The position numbers and the translations under genes are program-made. Shown one piece after another: positions 1 through 7,285 of a stretch of DNA of 64,000 nt; position 1 is the first letter of the stretch; each line of letters starts with the position of its first letter. The DNA is taken from positions 682,001 through 746,000 of the forward strand of contig NZ_CP129382.1 of NCBI RefSeq assembly GCF_030435705.1. The letters are read 5' to 3'. This stretch comes from Rhizobium sp. SSA_523. Lineage in GTDB: Bacteria > Pseudomonadota > Alphaproteobacteria > Rhizobiales > Rhizobiaceae. The notes beneath the pieces were generated by a model. The model was not told the DNA's origin. It did not search any database and saw only the letters and a program-made list of their open reading frames with translations.

Positions 1-274
1 TTGGCTAAAAGCAATTTGGCCGGCGGCCCGCTCTCATCGGCGGTGCGGAGGAATCATGCGATGGGCAGGCCTTCGCCCGGCGGGAAGGGCCGTCTGACCC
101 TCTTTACGCTTCGGGAGGCTCAGTCTTGACGGCAACAGGCAGGCAACAGGCGCGCGTTGGCGGGCTCTGTCTGCACGCCACAGGAGCACGCCTTCGAAGG
201 CAGGACCTGCGGATGCGATGACCCGTGCATGCGCCGGTCACGACGCCACGATTGCCTTCACCATCGCCGTCTGA
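1..274. other. Window edge, no supported gene
   Basis: Plus-strand frame 1 is open from the window edge to a TGA at 127-129, so a gene truncated by the edge could end here. The 42 or so residues resemble no family I know. Nothing else in this stretch is supported. Confidence 0.2.
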
Positions 275-379
275 TCAATGACTCTTGATCCACCAATCAA
301 AGGCGCCGCAGGCCAGAACGGCGGCCAGAATGACCAGGACATAGGGGTTCAATTGCGCGAAAAAGCTCATGTAATGCAT
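275..379 (-). CDS. Tiny single-pass membrane protein (34 aa)
   Basis: This is a 34-residue reading frame starting with ATG at 379 and ending with TGA at 275-277. It has a strong Shine-Dalgarno sequence (GGAGGAGA) about 5 bases upstream of the start. The protein is a short polar start (MHYMSFFAQ), one hydrophobic helix (PYVLVILAAVLACGAFDWW) and a basic tail (IKSH), so it is predicted to be a single-span inner-membrane protein. A second in-frame ATG at 370 is possible. Function unknown. The strong ribosome site and clean hydrophobic helix argue that it is real despite its size. Confidence 0.6.
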   Translation of the reverse strand: MHYMSFFAQLNPYVLVILAAVLACGAFDWWIKSH

Positions 380-656
380 GGCGGTCTCCTCCAACCGGTC
401 TGCTCAACACTGTCTCGGATCTCCTCATCCGATCAGACTGAACAAGACTAGCACCAAACAAGTTCCACCGCACGAGGATTTCACCCCGGCTGATCGAGGA
501 GTCCGGCTTGCCGTCTTCTTGTCTGTTGCAAGAGTGCCCTGTGGCGCAGTAGTCAGACCTTCCTGTCGCAAGGCGATGCCGCATGTCGCGGCACGATATT
601 GTCTCCCTGCCGATTATACTGTACCGAGCAGTGGGGAACAGGTTTCGCGGGGCAAA
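380..656. other. Intergenic region, no supported gene
   Basis: This lies between two small candidate genes. Long overlapping frames exist on both strands, but they have irregular composition and no good ribosome site. I see no convincing regulatory element. Confidence 0.3.
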
Positions 657-845
657 GTGAGAGCCAGAAGCACGACAGGACCGGGTATTGCACTGCGCGA
701 TGAGATCGAGCGGCAGAACGCATTTCTGTCGCTGATCCTTCAATGCGATACGAGCCGTTCGCTGCATACGGTCGCCGTGCTGAAGCTCTATCTGTGTGCA
801 AGGCGGCTGCTGCGCGATATCGAACATAGCGGCGCCCTGGCCTGA
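657..845 (+). CDS. Possible small hypothetical protein (62 aa)
   Basis: The frame starts with GTG at 657, preceded by a G-rich stretch (CGGGGC) that could act as a ribosome site. The C-terminal half (from ALRDEIERQ to LLRDIEHSGALA) looks like amphipathic helix, and its codons mostly end in G or C, as in real genes here. A longer frame with an ATG at 378 exists, but its N-terminal part has poor composition. No family was recognised. Overlapping antisense frames make this a weak call. Confidence 0.3.
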   Translation: MRARSTTGPGIALRDEIERQNAFLSLILQCDTSRSLHTVAVLKLYLCARRLLRDIEHSGALA

Positions 846-871
846 CGGACACTCACCGGCGCGTCACGAGA

Positions 872-1045
872 TCAGTTCGTCCCCTGCGGCGGGGCGACCT
901 TTGCGGGCGGTGGCGTATCCGGAGAGAGGATCACACCCTCCGGAGCATCGCGCGGTTGGTCGTTCAGCGGAATGATGCTCAAGATGATGCCGATCAACGT
1001 GATCGCCACAGCCGCAAACAACAGACGGGTAAACCAGACATTCAT
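872..1045 (-). CDS. Small single-pass membrane protein with proline-rich tail (57 aa)
   Basis: The frame has ATG at 1045, TGA at 872-874 and a good ribosome site (GTGAGGAG) about 5 bases upstream. Residues 1-25 form one hydrophobic helix (from NVWFTRLLF through AITLIGIILSIIP). A polar, proline-rich tail follows (PDTPPPAKVAPPQ). The likely topology is one inner-membrane anchor with a short extended tail. I do not recognise the family. The other frames in this stretch are shadows and lack a ribosome site. Confidence 0.6.
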   Translation of the reverse strand: MNVWFTRLLFAAVAITLIGIILSIIPLNDQPRDAPEGVILSPDTPPPAKVAPPQGTN

Positions 1046-1265
1046 CGGCGCTCCTCACTTGAGACACAACCCGCCGCCGGAGATGATGTTCCGGCCTAAC
1101 CTGCATCATCCTTCGCCGATGCCGAACACGATGCCGATGCCGAAGCCAATGCTCATTCAGATGACAGGCAGCGCAATCATCGCACAGCTGTTCATACCAA
1201 GTTCATGTGCCGACCCCGAACATGGTCGTATTAGCTAACGATCATATTCGAAGAAGGAGTCTGTC

Positions 1266-1721
1266 TTGATCGCTTTTACCAAAACTTTGTCCGCCGGTGC
1301 TCTCAGCGCCGTGATGTTTGTCACGTCTCTGGTTCCGGCCGGTGCCGTCATGATGCCCTCGGTGAATGCGCCGCAGGTCTCTGCGGCAACGGAGGTGCAG
1401 TTCCGGCGGGACAATCGGCATGACCGCCGCGTGGAACGCCACCGCGATGACCGTCGCGGCTTTTATCACGGTCACAGAGGGTCGCGCGAATATCGCAAGG
1501 GCTATCGGCGCCACAGTGACGGCTGGTGGTATCCGCTGGCGGCATTCGGCGCCGGTGTTGTGATCGGCGGCGCGTTGAACGGTCAGCCGGCGCAGGGCAG
1601 ATCCCTGTCCAGCCGCCACGTGCAATGGTGCTCGAGCCAGTACAGGACCTATCGCGCCTCGGATGATACCTATGTGCCGCGCGTGGGTGTCAGGGCCCGG
1701 TGCAACTCGCCCTACAACTAA
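1266..1721 (+). CDS. BA14K family protein
   Basis: A secreted or envelope protein of 151 aa that resembles the BA14K family, first described as a 14-kDa immunoreactive lectin-like protein in Brucella. The start is TTG at 1266 with the ribosome site GAAGGAG at about 1254; the N-terminal stretch with FVTSLVPAGA is a signal peptide. A His/Arg-rich middle (HDRRVERHRDDRRGFYHGH) and a hydrophobic GAGVVIGGAL segment precede a C-terminal domain with HVQWCSSQYRTYRASDDTY and a second cysteine (VRARCNSPYN), the typical BA14K end. It stands alone, with its own terminator-like hairpin downstream. Exact function is unknown in most rhizobia. Confidence 0.85.
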   Translation: MIAFTKTLSAGALSAVMFVTSLVPAGAVMMPSVNAPQVSAATEVQFRRDNRHDRRVERHRDDRRGFYHGHRGSREYRKGYRRHSDGWWYPLAAFGAGVVIGGALNGQPAQGRSLSSRHVQWCSSQYRTYRASDDTYVPRVGVRARCNSPYN

Positions 1722-1753
1722 AACGAAAGATCTCTTCATCTTTCCCGAAGGAG

Positions 1754-1773
1754 CTCCGCCAGCAATGGCGGAG
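1754..1773 (+). terminator. Terminator-like hairpin after the BA14K gene
   Basis: A perfect 7-bp stem (CTCCGCC/GGCGGAG) with a 6-base loop, followed by a short T-containing stretch. It lies 32 bases after the BA14K stop codon and between convergent genes, so it may serve as a weak terminator. Confidence 0.5.
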
Positions 1774-1813
1774 TTTCCGTTTGATCCGGTGATTTCCCGC
1801 TGGAGCCGAATTC

Positions 1814-2803
1814 TCAGTGCGCGCCGGGCTTTGCATCCTTGCCGCCGCCTTTGATGGCGCGCCAGGCGGGCGAGACCACATAGGCGGCGATCGGGATCAG
1901 AAATGCGCCGATCGCCAATCCGACGATGCCGTAGCCTGCCGATTCGACCAGCCATGCCAGCACCGCCGAGAGACCGGGAACGGCATGGGCGGCGGATTCC
2001 GAGAGCTGGTGGATGAAATGGCCGATCGCCGAGAGGCCGAAGCCCTCCAGCCCGTGGACGATGATGCCGCCGCCGACCCAGATCATCGCGGCAGTGCCGA
2101 CGACGCTCAGAACGGCCATCAGGACAGGCATGCCCTTCACCAGTCCGCGGCCGAAACTGCGTGTCAGGCCCTGATGGTTTCTGGCAAGCGAGAGGCCGAC
2201 ATCGTCCGCCTTGACCAGCAAGGCCACGGTGCCATAGACCGCAAGCGTGATCCCCAGCGCGACCAGGACCAGAATGATCGCCTGCGCAAGGATGCTTTCA
2301 TTCGGTAGTTCGGCCAGCGCGATCGCCATGATTTCCGCCGACAGGATGAAGTCTGTCTTGATGGCGCTGGCGACTTTTTCATCTTCCAGGCTTTTGGGAT
2401 CGACGGCTGCCGAGGCCAGCTGCGTCTCGTGCGCATCGGCCTGATGCGGCATCAGCAGATGGTAGACCTTCTCCGCCCCCTCGTAGCACAGATAGGCGCC
2501 GCCGATCATCAGCAATGGCGTGATGGCGAAGGGCAGGAAATAGCCGAGCGCCAAAGCGGCCGGCAGCAGGAAGAGGAGCTTGTTCTTGATCGAGCCCTTG
2601 GCGATCTTGAAGACGATCGGCAATTCCCGATCGGCGGAAAAGCCCTGCACGTAGCGGGGCGTGACCGCCGCATCGTCGATGACGGCGCCTGTGGCCTTTA
2701 TGCCGGCCTTCATGGCCATTCCGGTGACGTCATCGACCGAGGCGGCAGCGACTTTCGCAAGGCCCGCCACGTCGTCCAATAGGCCAAGTAGACCGATGCT
2801 CAC
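1814..2803 (-). CDS. DUF808 (YedI-like) inner-membrane protein
   Basis: A 329-residue polytopic protein of the DUF808/YedI family, which is widespread and uncharacterised. The N-terminal part (SIGLLGLLDDVAGLAKVAAAS, then DDVTGMAMKAG) is the conserved family start. It is followed by the charged stretch VTPRYVQGFSADRELPI and about six to seven hydrophobic segments, for example KNKLLFLLPAALALGYFLPF, IILVLVALGITLAVYG and GIVGLAIGAFLIPIAAYVV. Length is normal for the family. The adjacent gene upstream on the same strand is a small zinc-ribbon protein. No substrate is known; transport is often assumed but not shown. Confidence 0.85.
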   Translation of the reverse strand: MSIGLLGLLDDVAGLAKVAAASVDDVTGMAMKAGIKATGAVIDDAAVTPRYVQGFSADRELPIVFKIAKGSIKNKLLFLLPAALALGYFLPFAITPLLMIGGAYLCYEGAEKVYHLLMPHQADAHETQLASAAVDPKSLEDEKVASAIKTDFILSAEIMAIALAELPNESILAQAIILVLVALGITLAVYGTVALLVKADDVGLSLARNHQGLTRSFGRGLVKGMPVLMAVLSVVGTAAMIWVGGGIIVHGLEGFGLSAIGHFIHQLSESAAHAVPGLSAVLAWLVESAGYGIVGLAIGAFLIPIAAYVVSPAWRAIKGGGKDAKPGAH

Positions 2804-2973
2804 GATGTTTCTCCCGCATATGTTCCAACGGAGCGTGAACGGCCTTCAGCCCCTGCTGTTCCGCCGGATTATGCTGCGCGCTGCGGATCCGTCCATGGCG
2901 CTCCTTAAATCGCTTCGCGGGGGGCTTTCGGGATCAAAGGTTCGAGGCAAGATCGGGGGGCTGAAACAGCCGC

Positions 2974-3198
2974 CTAGGCATCGCCGACGATGACGGTGAC
3001 GAGGCCGCTGCCGCCACAATCCGGACAGGTCTCGCGACCCATGCGGCCGGTGCCGGCACAGGCCGGGCAGATCCCTTCGGCGGATTGTTCCGAGCCGGGC
3101 TCCGTTTCGTCTCCCGGCAGGCGTTTCGGCGACTGATCATCGGGGCGGTTTGCGCTTGATTGCGTTGAGCGTGGCATTTGCGGGTCTGACATGGTCAT
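2974..3198 (-). CDS. Small DnaJ-type zinc-ribbon protein (74 aa)
   Basis: A small cytoplasmic protein. Its C-terminal half carries two CxxCxG-type motifs (CPACAGTGRMGRETC and CPDCGGSG), the arrangement that binds zinc in the cysteine-rich domain of DnaJ; only one pair is present here, enough for one zinc. The N-terminal half is polar and probably disordered (PRSTQSSANRPDDQSPK). The first ATG (3198) is used here; a second in-frame ATG lies two codons later. It sits 170 bp upstream of the DUF808 gene on the same strand. The role is unknown; RNA or protein binding is only a guess. Confidence 0.7.
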   Translation of the reverse strand: MTMSDPQMPRSTQSSANRPDDQSPKRLPGDETEPGSEQSAEGICPACAGTGRMGRETCPDCGGSGLVTVIVGDA

Positions 3199-3414
3199 CT
3201 CCTGTGCTGCAGGCGCAACAAGCAGCCTGCGTCATTGTTCCGCGAGCCCAGATCCGTCGGGGAACTGCTGCTTCTTGTGACGGCCCCGAACTTTCGATCC
3301 GGCCGCTTGTTCGAGCCGGGACAAGGGCAGGGGGCGGCTGCGCAGGTGCGCAGCTCCGGTTCGACCCTGGTCGGTTCCGAACGGGTTCGGGCCGGTCCTC
3401 AGGAGGGACGCGAA

Positions 3415-3957
3415 GTGGAAGCGACGGAGCATCGAGACAGTCCGACGAAACGGCCGGCGGAGGCGCTGAGCCCCGCTCTGGCCAAAAATATCTCATCCAT
3501 CGTGGAGCGCCGGAACCGGGAGGCGAAGGCGGCGCCGCTCGAAACGAAGATCGCGGCCGCCATCAGCAAATTCGCCGGCAGCATGCTGTTTGTCTACATC
3601 CACCTCCTGATCTTCGGCGGCTGGATCGCGATCAATACCGGCATCCTGCCCCTTCTGGCGCCATGGGATCCGTCGCTGGTGATCCTGGCGATGATCGCTT
3701 CCGTCGAAGCCATCTTCCTGTCGACCTTCGTCCTGATCAACCAGAACCGCATGGCGGCCGAAGACAATGATCGGGCCGATCTCGATTTGCAGATCACGCT
3801 GCTGAACGAGCACGAGACGACCCGGCTGATCGCCATGGTCGAGGCTATCGCCGCCAAGCTCGATGTCCACACCGATGCGGATGCCGAAGTCCATGAATTG
3901 AAGCGGGACGTCGCCCCGGAAGCCGTGCTCGACGAGATCAAGGCGTCGGAGAGCTAG
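3415..3957 (+). CDS. DUF1003 family membrane protein
   Basis: A 180-residue protein of the DUF1003 family. The GTG at 3415 is chosen because AGGAGG lies about 8 bases upstream; the same frame is open further upstream, but that part has no family resemblance. Features in order: a polar N-terminus, an amphipathic stretch (NISSIVERRNREAKAA), two membrane helices (SMLFVYIHLLIFGGWIAINT and SLVILAMIASVEAIFLSTFV), the conserved INQNRMAAEDNDRADLDLQ region typical of the family, and a charged helix at the C-terminus. Function is unknown; some family members are linked to metal or stress phenotypes, which cannot be tested here. Confidence 0.85.
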   Translation: MEATEHRDSPTKRPAEALSPALAKNISSIVERRNREAKAAPLETKIAAAISKFAGSMLFVYIHLLIFGGWIAINTGILPLLAPWDPSLVILAMIASVEAIFLSTFVLINQNRMAAEDNDRADLDLQITLLNEHETTRLIAMVEAIAAKLDVHTDADAEVHELKRDVAPEAVLDEIKASES

Positions 3958-4083
3958 GCGGTTACCTGGAAAGCCCGGAAGAGCCCTTTGCTCCGTCTGC
4001 TGAACGCAGGGTCGCTCGACCAGCCGAAGAGCCTTCGGTTCTGCATTGCTGCCGCGGGCTCTGCCAATTGCCACGATCCGGCA

Positions 4084-4614
4084 TCATGGAACGTAGCTCA
4101 ACCTGATCACGTGGTCATCGATGCGCTGAAAACTGGCCAGCCGCAGCGGTGGCCGGCCTGCGGCGAAGAAGGGAGTGCCGTGACCAAGAACCTCTGGATG
4201 CAGATAGATGCGGTATTCGTCAATGAGACCTAACTCGGTCAGGCGCTGAGCGAGCTGAGGACCGCCCACCTCGATCTCACCCTGCGCTTCCGCCTTCAAC
4301 CGGCGCACCTCTCTTTCAAGGTCCGGGCCCAGGAGGGTGGCGTTGGGCCCGACCTCCTCCAGCGAGCTTGAAACCACCCATTTCGGCGATTTGCGCCATG
4401 CGAGCGCGAAGGCCCGGTGGTCCGCGTCCCAACCAGGCTGGTCTTGATCCCAATAGCGCATGAGCCCGTAGAGTTTGCGGCCATAAAGGCTGCCGGACAA
4501 CCCGTTCGTCTGGTCGACAAAGTGGCGAAAGAGCTTGGTGCTGGGCGGTGTCATCCGGTCGTGGTCAACATAGCCGTCCAACGACTGGTTCATCCCAAAG
4601 AAGAGCTTGGCCAT
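4084..4614 (-). CDS. Dihydrofolate reductase / RibD C-terminal family protein
   Basis: A 176-residue cytoplasmic reductase-like protein of the RibD_C/DHFR superfamily. The start KLFFGMNQSLDGYVD matches the family's first strand and loop, GSLYGRKLYGLM is the helix after it, KWVVSSSLEEV is a central strand, and IEVGGPQLAQRLTELGLIDEYRIYLHPEVLGHGTPFF is the C-terminal nucleotide-binding block. It probably reduces a pterin- or pyrimidine-like substrate with NADPH, but members of this group are mostly uncharacterised, and it is not the folate-pathway FolA. It lies downstream of catB on the same strand with a gap of 57 bp, so the two may be co-transcribed. Confidence 0.8.
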   Translation of the reverse strand: MAKLFFGMNQSLDGYVDHDRMTPPSTKLFRHFVDQTNGLSGSLYGRKLYGLMRYWDQDQPGWDADHRAFALAWRKSPKWVVSSSLEEVGPNATLLGPDLEREVRRLKAEAQGEIEVGGPQLAQRLTELGLIDEYRIYLHPEVLGHGTPFFAAGRPPLRLASFQRIDDHVIRLSYVP

Positions 4615-4671
4615 CCTTTCCTCCTAGTCTTGGCGCGTCCGAGGAAATTTCCCAACGGGCCTCCCGCCTAC

Positions 4672-5307
4672 TCACTTCTGAAAACCAGCCGACATCCAAT
4701 ATCGATGGAGCGCATCGACATCACCGCTTGTCAAAATGGGCATCGCCGGTTTCAACTGCTCATCCGGCCAATCCCACCACCTCATCTCGAGCAGCAATTC
4801 GATTAGCCGATCATCAATGCGTTTGCGGATCACCTTCGCCGGGTTGCCGCCGACAATGCTGTAAGGCTCCACATCGCGCGTCATCAATGCCCGCGTCCCG
4901 ATCACCGCGCCATCACCGATTCTGATACCCGGCATGATGATGGCCTCGGAACCGATCCACACATCATTGCCGATAATGGTATCGCCCGCAGGCAGATATC
5001 CGTTCTGCGCCCCGTCAAAGGCCGGGACATCGGACATCCAGTAAAACGGAAAGGTGCTTATCCATTCGTTTCGATGCCCCTGATTGCCCGCCATGATAAA
5101 GGCCGCCCCGGAGCCAATCGAACAAAAGCTGCCGATAATCAGCCTGTCTGCACCCTCATCCGGCAACAGATAGCGAGCGCATTCCTCAAAGCCATGGTGA
5201 TGATAATAGCCTGAATAATAGCTGTATCGACCAACGGATATGTTCGGATGCGTAACCTGCTTGTCCAGCGTGATGCCCTTGAAAGGGCTCTCAAAATAAT
5301 TGTCCAT
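4672..5307 (-). CDS. catB: CatB-type xenobiotic (chloramphenicol) O-acetyltransferase
   Basis: A 211-residue hexapeptide-repeat acetyltransferase of the CatB/XAT type, which transfers acetyl from acetyl-CoA to a hydroxyl of chloramphenicol or a related compound. Residues 1-45 ([27 protein letters not shown]) match the CatB start closely. The GNQGHR segment holds the expected catalytic His (about residue 78). The left-handed beta-helix repeats follow ([39 protein letters not shown]), then the CoA-site [11 protein letters not shown]. Start chosen at 5307, where family similarity begins; the frame is open upstream. Such genes are native to some agrobacterial chromosomes, so presence alone does not show recent transfer. 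Substrate not proven. Confidence 0.9.
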   Translation of the reverse strand: MDNYFESPFKGITLDKQVTHPNISVGRYSYYSGYYHHHGFEECARYLLPDEGADRLIIGSFCSIGSGAAFIMAGNQGHRNEWISTFPFYWMSDVPAFDGAQNGYLPAGDTIIGNDVWIGSEAIIMPGIRIGDGAVIGTRALMTRDVEPYSIVGGNPAKVIRKRIDDRLIELLLEMRWWDWPDEQLKPAMPILTSGDVDALHRYWMSAGFQK

Positions 5308-5635
5308 GGGAGTTTCCCTGCATGCTTCGATTGTCGTTCGCAAAGGCGAGCGAAAGGGATGCCGGAAGCCGTCAGCTTCTGGCATAGGCTCCTCGCGGCA
5401 GCGCTGGAGCTAGATGCAGGTGGTACAAGGGGCGGCTTTCATGCCCACTTTTTACCCTAAAAACGGCCCGTAGCCAATGACCGCTTTTGGCGCAGACCAG
5501 TCAGCTCGTCGCATGGAAATGCGGCGCCGAGCGTCTCGCGCTTATATGAGGGTAAGAGATGCGAACGAACTGCAACACCATACCAGACAGAAGGTGTTGC
5601 GGAGACAGTTGCTTATGATGCTGTTCTGGAAAATT
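5308..5635. other. Intergenic region between catB and tRNA-Cys
   Basis: About 330 bp with no supported gene. Short frames on both strands have no ribosome site or recognisable protein. It should hold the catB promoter on the minus strand, but I could not pick out a convincing -35/-10 pair. Confidence 0.4.
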
Positions 5636-5709
5636 TGGAGGCCTCGCCCGGAATTGAACCGGGGTACAAGGATTTGCAGTCCTCTGCGTCACCACTCCGC
5701 CACGAGGCC
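5636..5709 (-). tRNA. tRNA-Cys (anticodon GCA)
   Basis: A 74-nt tRNA read on the minus strand. The acceptor stem GGCCTCG/CGAGGCC is perfect, the anticodon loop reads CTGCAAA with anticodon GCA, and the T arm contains GGTTCAATTCC. The discriminator is U, as is normal for tRNA-Cys, and the 3' CCA is encoded. The D arm (GGCGGAGTGGTGACGC) is normal. It decodes cysteine codons. Confidence 0.97.
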
Positions 5710-5740
5710 ATCGCTTGCGAAATTCGCGTGTGGTGGCAGC

Positions 5741-5769
5741 GCATTAGAACGAATCTACGAGCCGCGCAA
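5741..5769 (-). promoter_or_regulatory. Putative sigma-70 promoter for tRNA-Cys
   Basis: On the minus strand TTGCGC (5769-5764) and TAATGC (5746-5741) are separated by 17 bases. The expected transcription start is about 25 nt before the tRNA. This is inference from spacing and sequence only. Confidence 0.4.
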
Positions 5770-5841
5770 GTCCTTAGCTGTGCAATCCGGCATTTTTATA
5801 GGCGCCAAGCCCCGCGTGGATTTTGCCGGCCGCACAAAGCA

Positions 5842-5865
5842 AAGGGGCTGCGCGAGCAGCCCCTT
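5842..5865 (-). terminator. Rho-independent terminator after the 64-aa gene
   Basis: A perfect 10-bp stem (AAGGGGCTGC/GCAGCCCCTT) with a GCGA-type tetraloop. Read on the minus strand it is followed by TTTGCTTT, and it lies 45 bp downstream of the stop codon of the gene at 5911-6105. Confidence 0.75.
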
Positions 5866-5910
5866 CCGTTCATGTCGGATATCTCTTCAGCGGGCCTGCC
5901 GCCCAGGTGT

Positions 5911-6105
5911 TCAAGCGGCGCCGGCCGGGTCGCCGATCGGCAGAAGGGCAGGGTTCAGCGGCGGATCATTGGGGTTCTTGGTATCGGCCGGGTCTTGCGC
6001 CGGCGTCAGCGGCGGCTTTTCCTGCGTGCGGTCCGGTACGCCCGGAACAGGGGTTGGCCCGCGCGGCGTTTCTGCCGGGTTTTGGTCTGGCATGGTCGTC
6101 GGCAT
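5911..6105 (-). CDS. Small proline-rich hypothetical protein (64 aa)
   Basis: A 64-residue, probably disordered protein, very rich in proline, aspartate and asparagine (PTPVPGVPDRTQEKPPLTP, KNPNDPPLNPALLP). ATG at 6105 is chosen because AGGGAGG lies 6-7 bases upstream; the frame extends further, but without a ribosome site. It has a clear terminator downstream, so it looks like a self-contained transcript. No family recognised and no function suggested. Confidence 0.6.
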   Translation of the reverse strand: MPTTMPDQNPAETPRGPTPVPGVPDRTQEKPPLTPAQDPADTKNPNDPPLNPALLPIGDPAGAA

Positions 6106-6310
6106 GAAAGCCTCCCTTTCATCGGTTGCTTCTCCACTAACAACCCGCAAGGCTCGGCCTTTGTTCCGCATTCGCCCCATCTGCCGGGCTGGCCATGAAG
6201 TAGGTCAGGATTGCGATGGAGAAGAGGTTGCAGGGGTCACATAACCGGACCGCGGGGCGGCCCGGACGGCGCGTCGCACCGATTCATTGCCTCCGCGGCA
6301 GGCTGCGGTC

Positions 6311-6339
6311 TTGAAAGCTTTGAGCGGCACCAGTAATAC
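6311..6339 (+). promoter_or_regulatory. Putative sigma-70 promoter for the methyltransferase gene
   Basis: TTGAAA (6311-6316) and TAATAC (6334-6339) with a 17-base spacer, a close match to the housekeeping consensus. It would start transcription about 30 nt before the ATG at 6376. Confidence 0.55.
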
Positions 6340-6375
6340 GAGGGCCAGATAGACGCTTTGACGAGGCGAACCGAA

Positions 6376-7029
6376 ATGATCGATTACGAAGCAGCGCGCA
6401 TCAAGATGGTGGACAATCAGGTCCGCACCACCGATGTCACCTCCCATTCCGTGCTGCGTGCTTTCCTCACCGTGCCGCGTGAGGCCTTCGCTCCGGACCA
6501 TAAGAAGAGCCTTGCCTATATCGACAACGATATCGAGGTGGCGCCGGGCCGATACATCATGGAAGCCTCCCCGCTGGCGAAGCTTTTGCAGCTGGCGGCG
6601 ATCACCAAGAATGATCTGGTCCTCGAAATCGGCTGTTCCACCGGTTATGCCACAGCCCTGCTCTCGCAGCTCGCCAGTGCCGTGGTGGCCGTCGAAAGCG
6701 ATGCCGATCTGGCCGCAAAAGCCACCAAGCTTCTTGCCGAACTTGGCTGTGACAATGCCGTCGTGGTGACCGGTGAGCTCGAAAAGGGCCATGACGCGGA
6801 AGCGCCTTATGATGTCATCTTCATCAATGGCGCGGTGGAAGACGTGCCGGAGACCCTGTTTGCGCAGCTTCGTGACGGCGGCCGTCTGATCGCCGTTATC
6901 GGCTACGGCAATGCCTCCACGGCCAGGCTCTTCCTCAAGGAACAGGGCATTGTTTCGGAAAGCGTCTATTTCAACACGAGCGTCCGCCCGCTGCCCGGCT
7001 TCCGCAAGGCGGCCGCCTTCGTGTTCTGA
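6376..7029 (+). CDS. Protein-L-isoaspartate O-methyltransferase family paralogue
   Basis: A 217-residue cytoplasmic SAM-dependent methyltransferase of the PCMT family. ATG at 6376 fits the usual family start (MIDYEAARIKMVDNQVRTTDVT); a TTG further upstream (6358) is less likely. The SAM-binding loop is LVLEIGCSTGYATALLS, followed by VVAVESD and the strand YDVIFINGAVEDVPE. The end RPLPGFRKAAAFVF is typical. It differs from canonical Pcm, a copy of which is at 31.2 kb, and it lacks the usual catalytic signature around the substrate pocket. In related genomes, from memory, this paralogue sits directly upstream of tolC; here popZ follows instead. Real substrate unknown. Confidence 0.85.
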   Translation: MIDYEAARIKMVDNQVRTTDVTSHSVLRAFLTVPREAFAPDHKKSLAYIDNDIEVAPGRYIMEASPLAKLLQLAAITKNDLVLEIGCSTGYATALLSQLASAVVAVESDADLAAKATKLLAELGCDNAVVVTGELEKGHDAEAPYDVIFINGAVEDVPETLFAQLRDGGRLIAVIGYGNASTARLFLKEQGIVSESVYFNTSVRPLPGFRKAAAFVF

Positions 7030-7285
7030 TCGGCGCGAGGGGCGAAACACCGTCCGCGCGCCCTCTCGGCGACCATCGGGCGAGCATCCGGCACCCGCCC
7101 GGCACCCGTCCGCCATTAAAGTGTCGCGCCTCGGTCGCTTTCAGGTCGGCAAAACCTGTGCATGCGCATGAGATTGATCGGCGGTGCAATTGTGGGCCTG
7201 CCAGTACATCGCGTACACTTGATTCCGATTCGTCCGGGCGGCAGCGTGAGGCTGCGGTCCGGCCTCAGGCAGATCGGGGACTAAG

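Noticed and set aside
4672..5307. catB as a recently acquired resistance cassette
   Set aside because: No integrase, attC-like site, insertion sequence or clear shift in base composition was seen; related chromosomes carry native copies.
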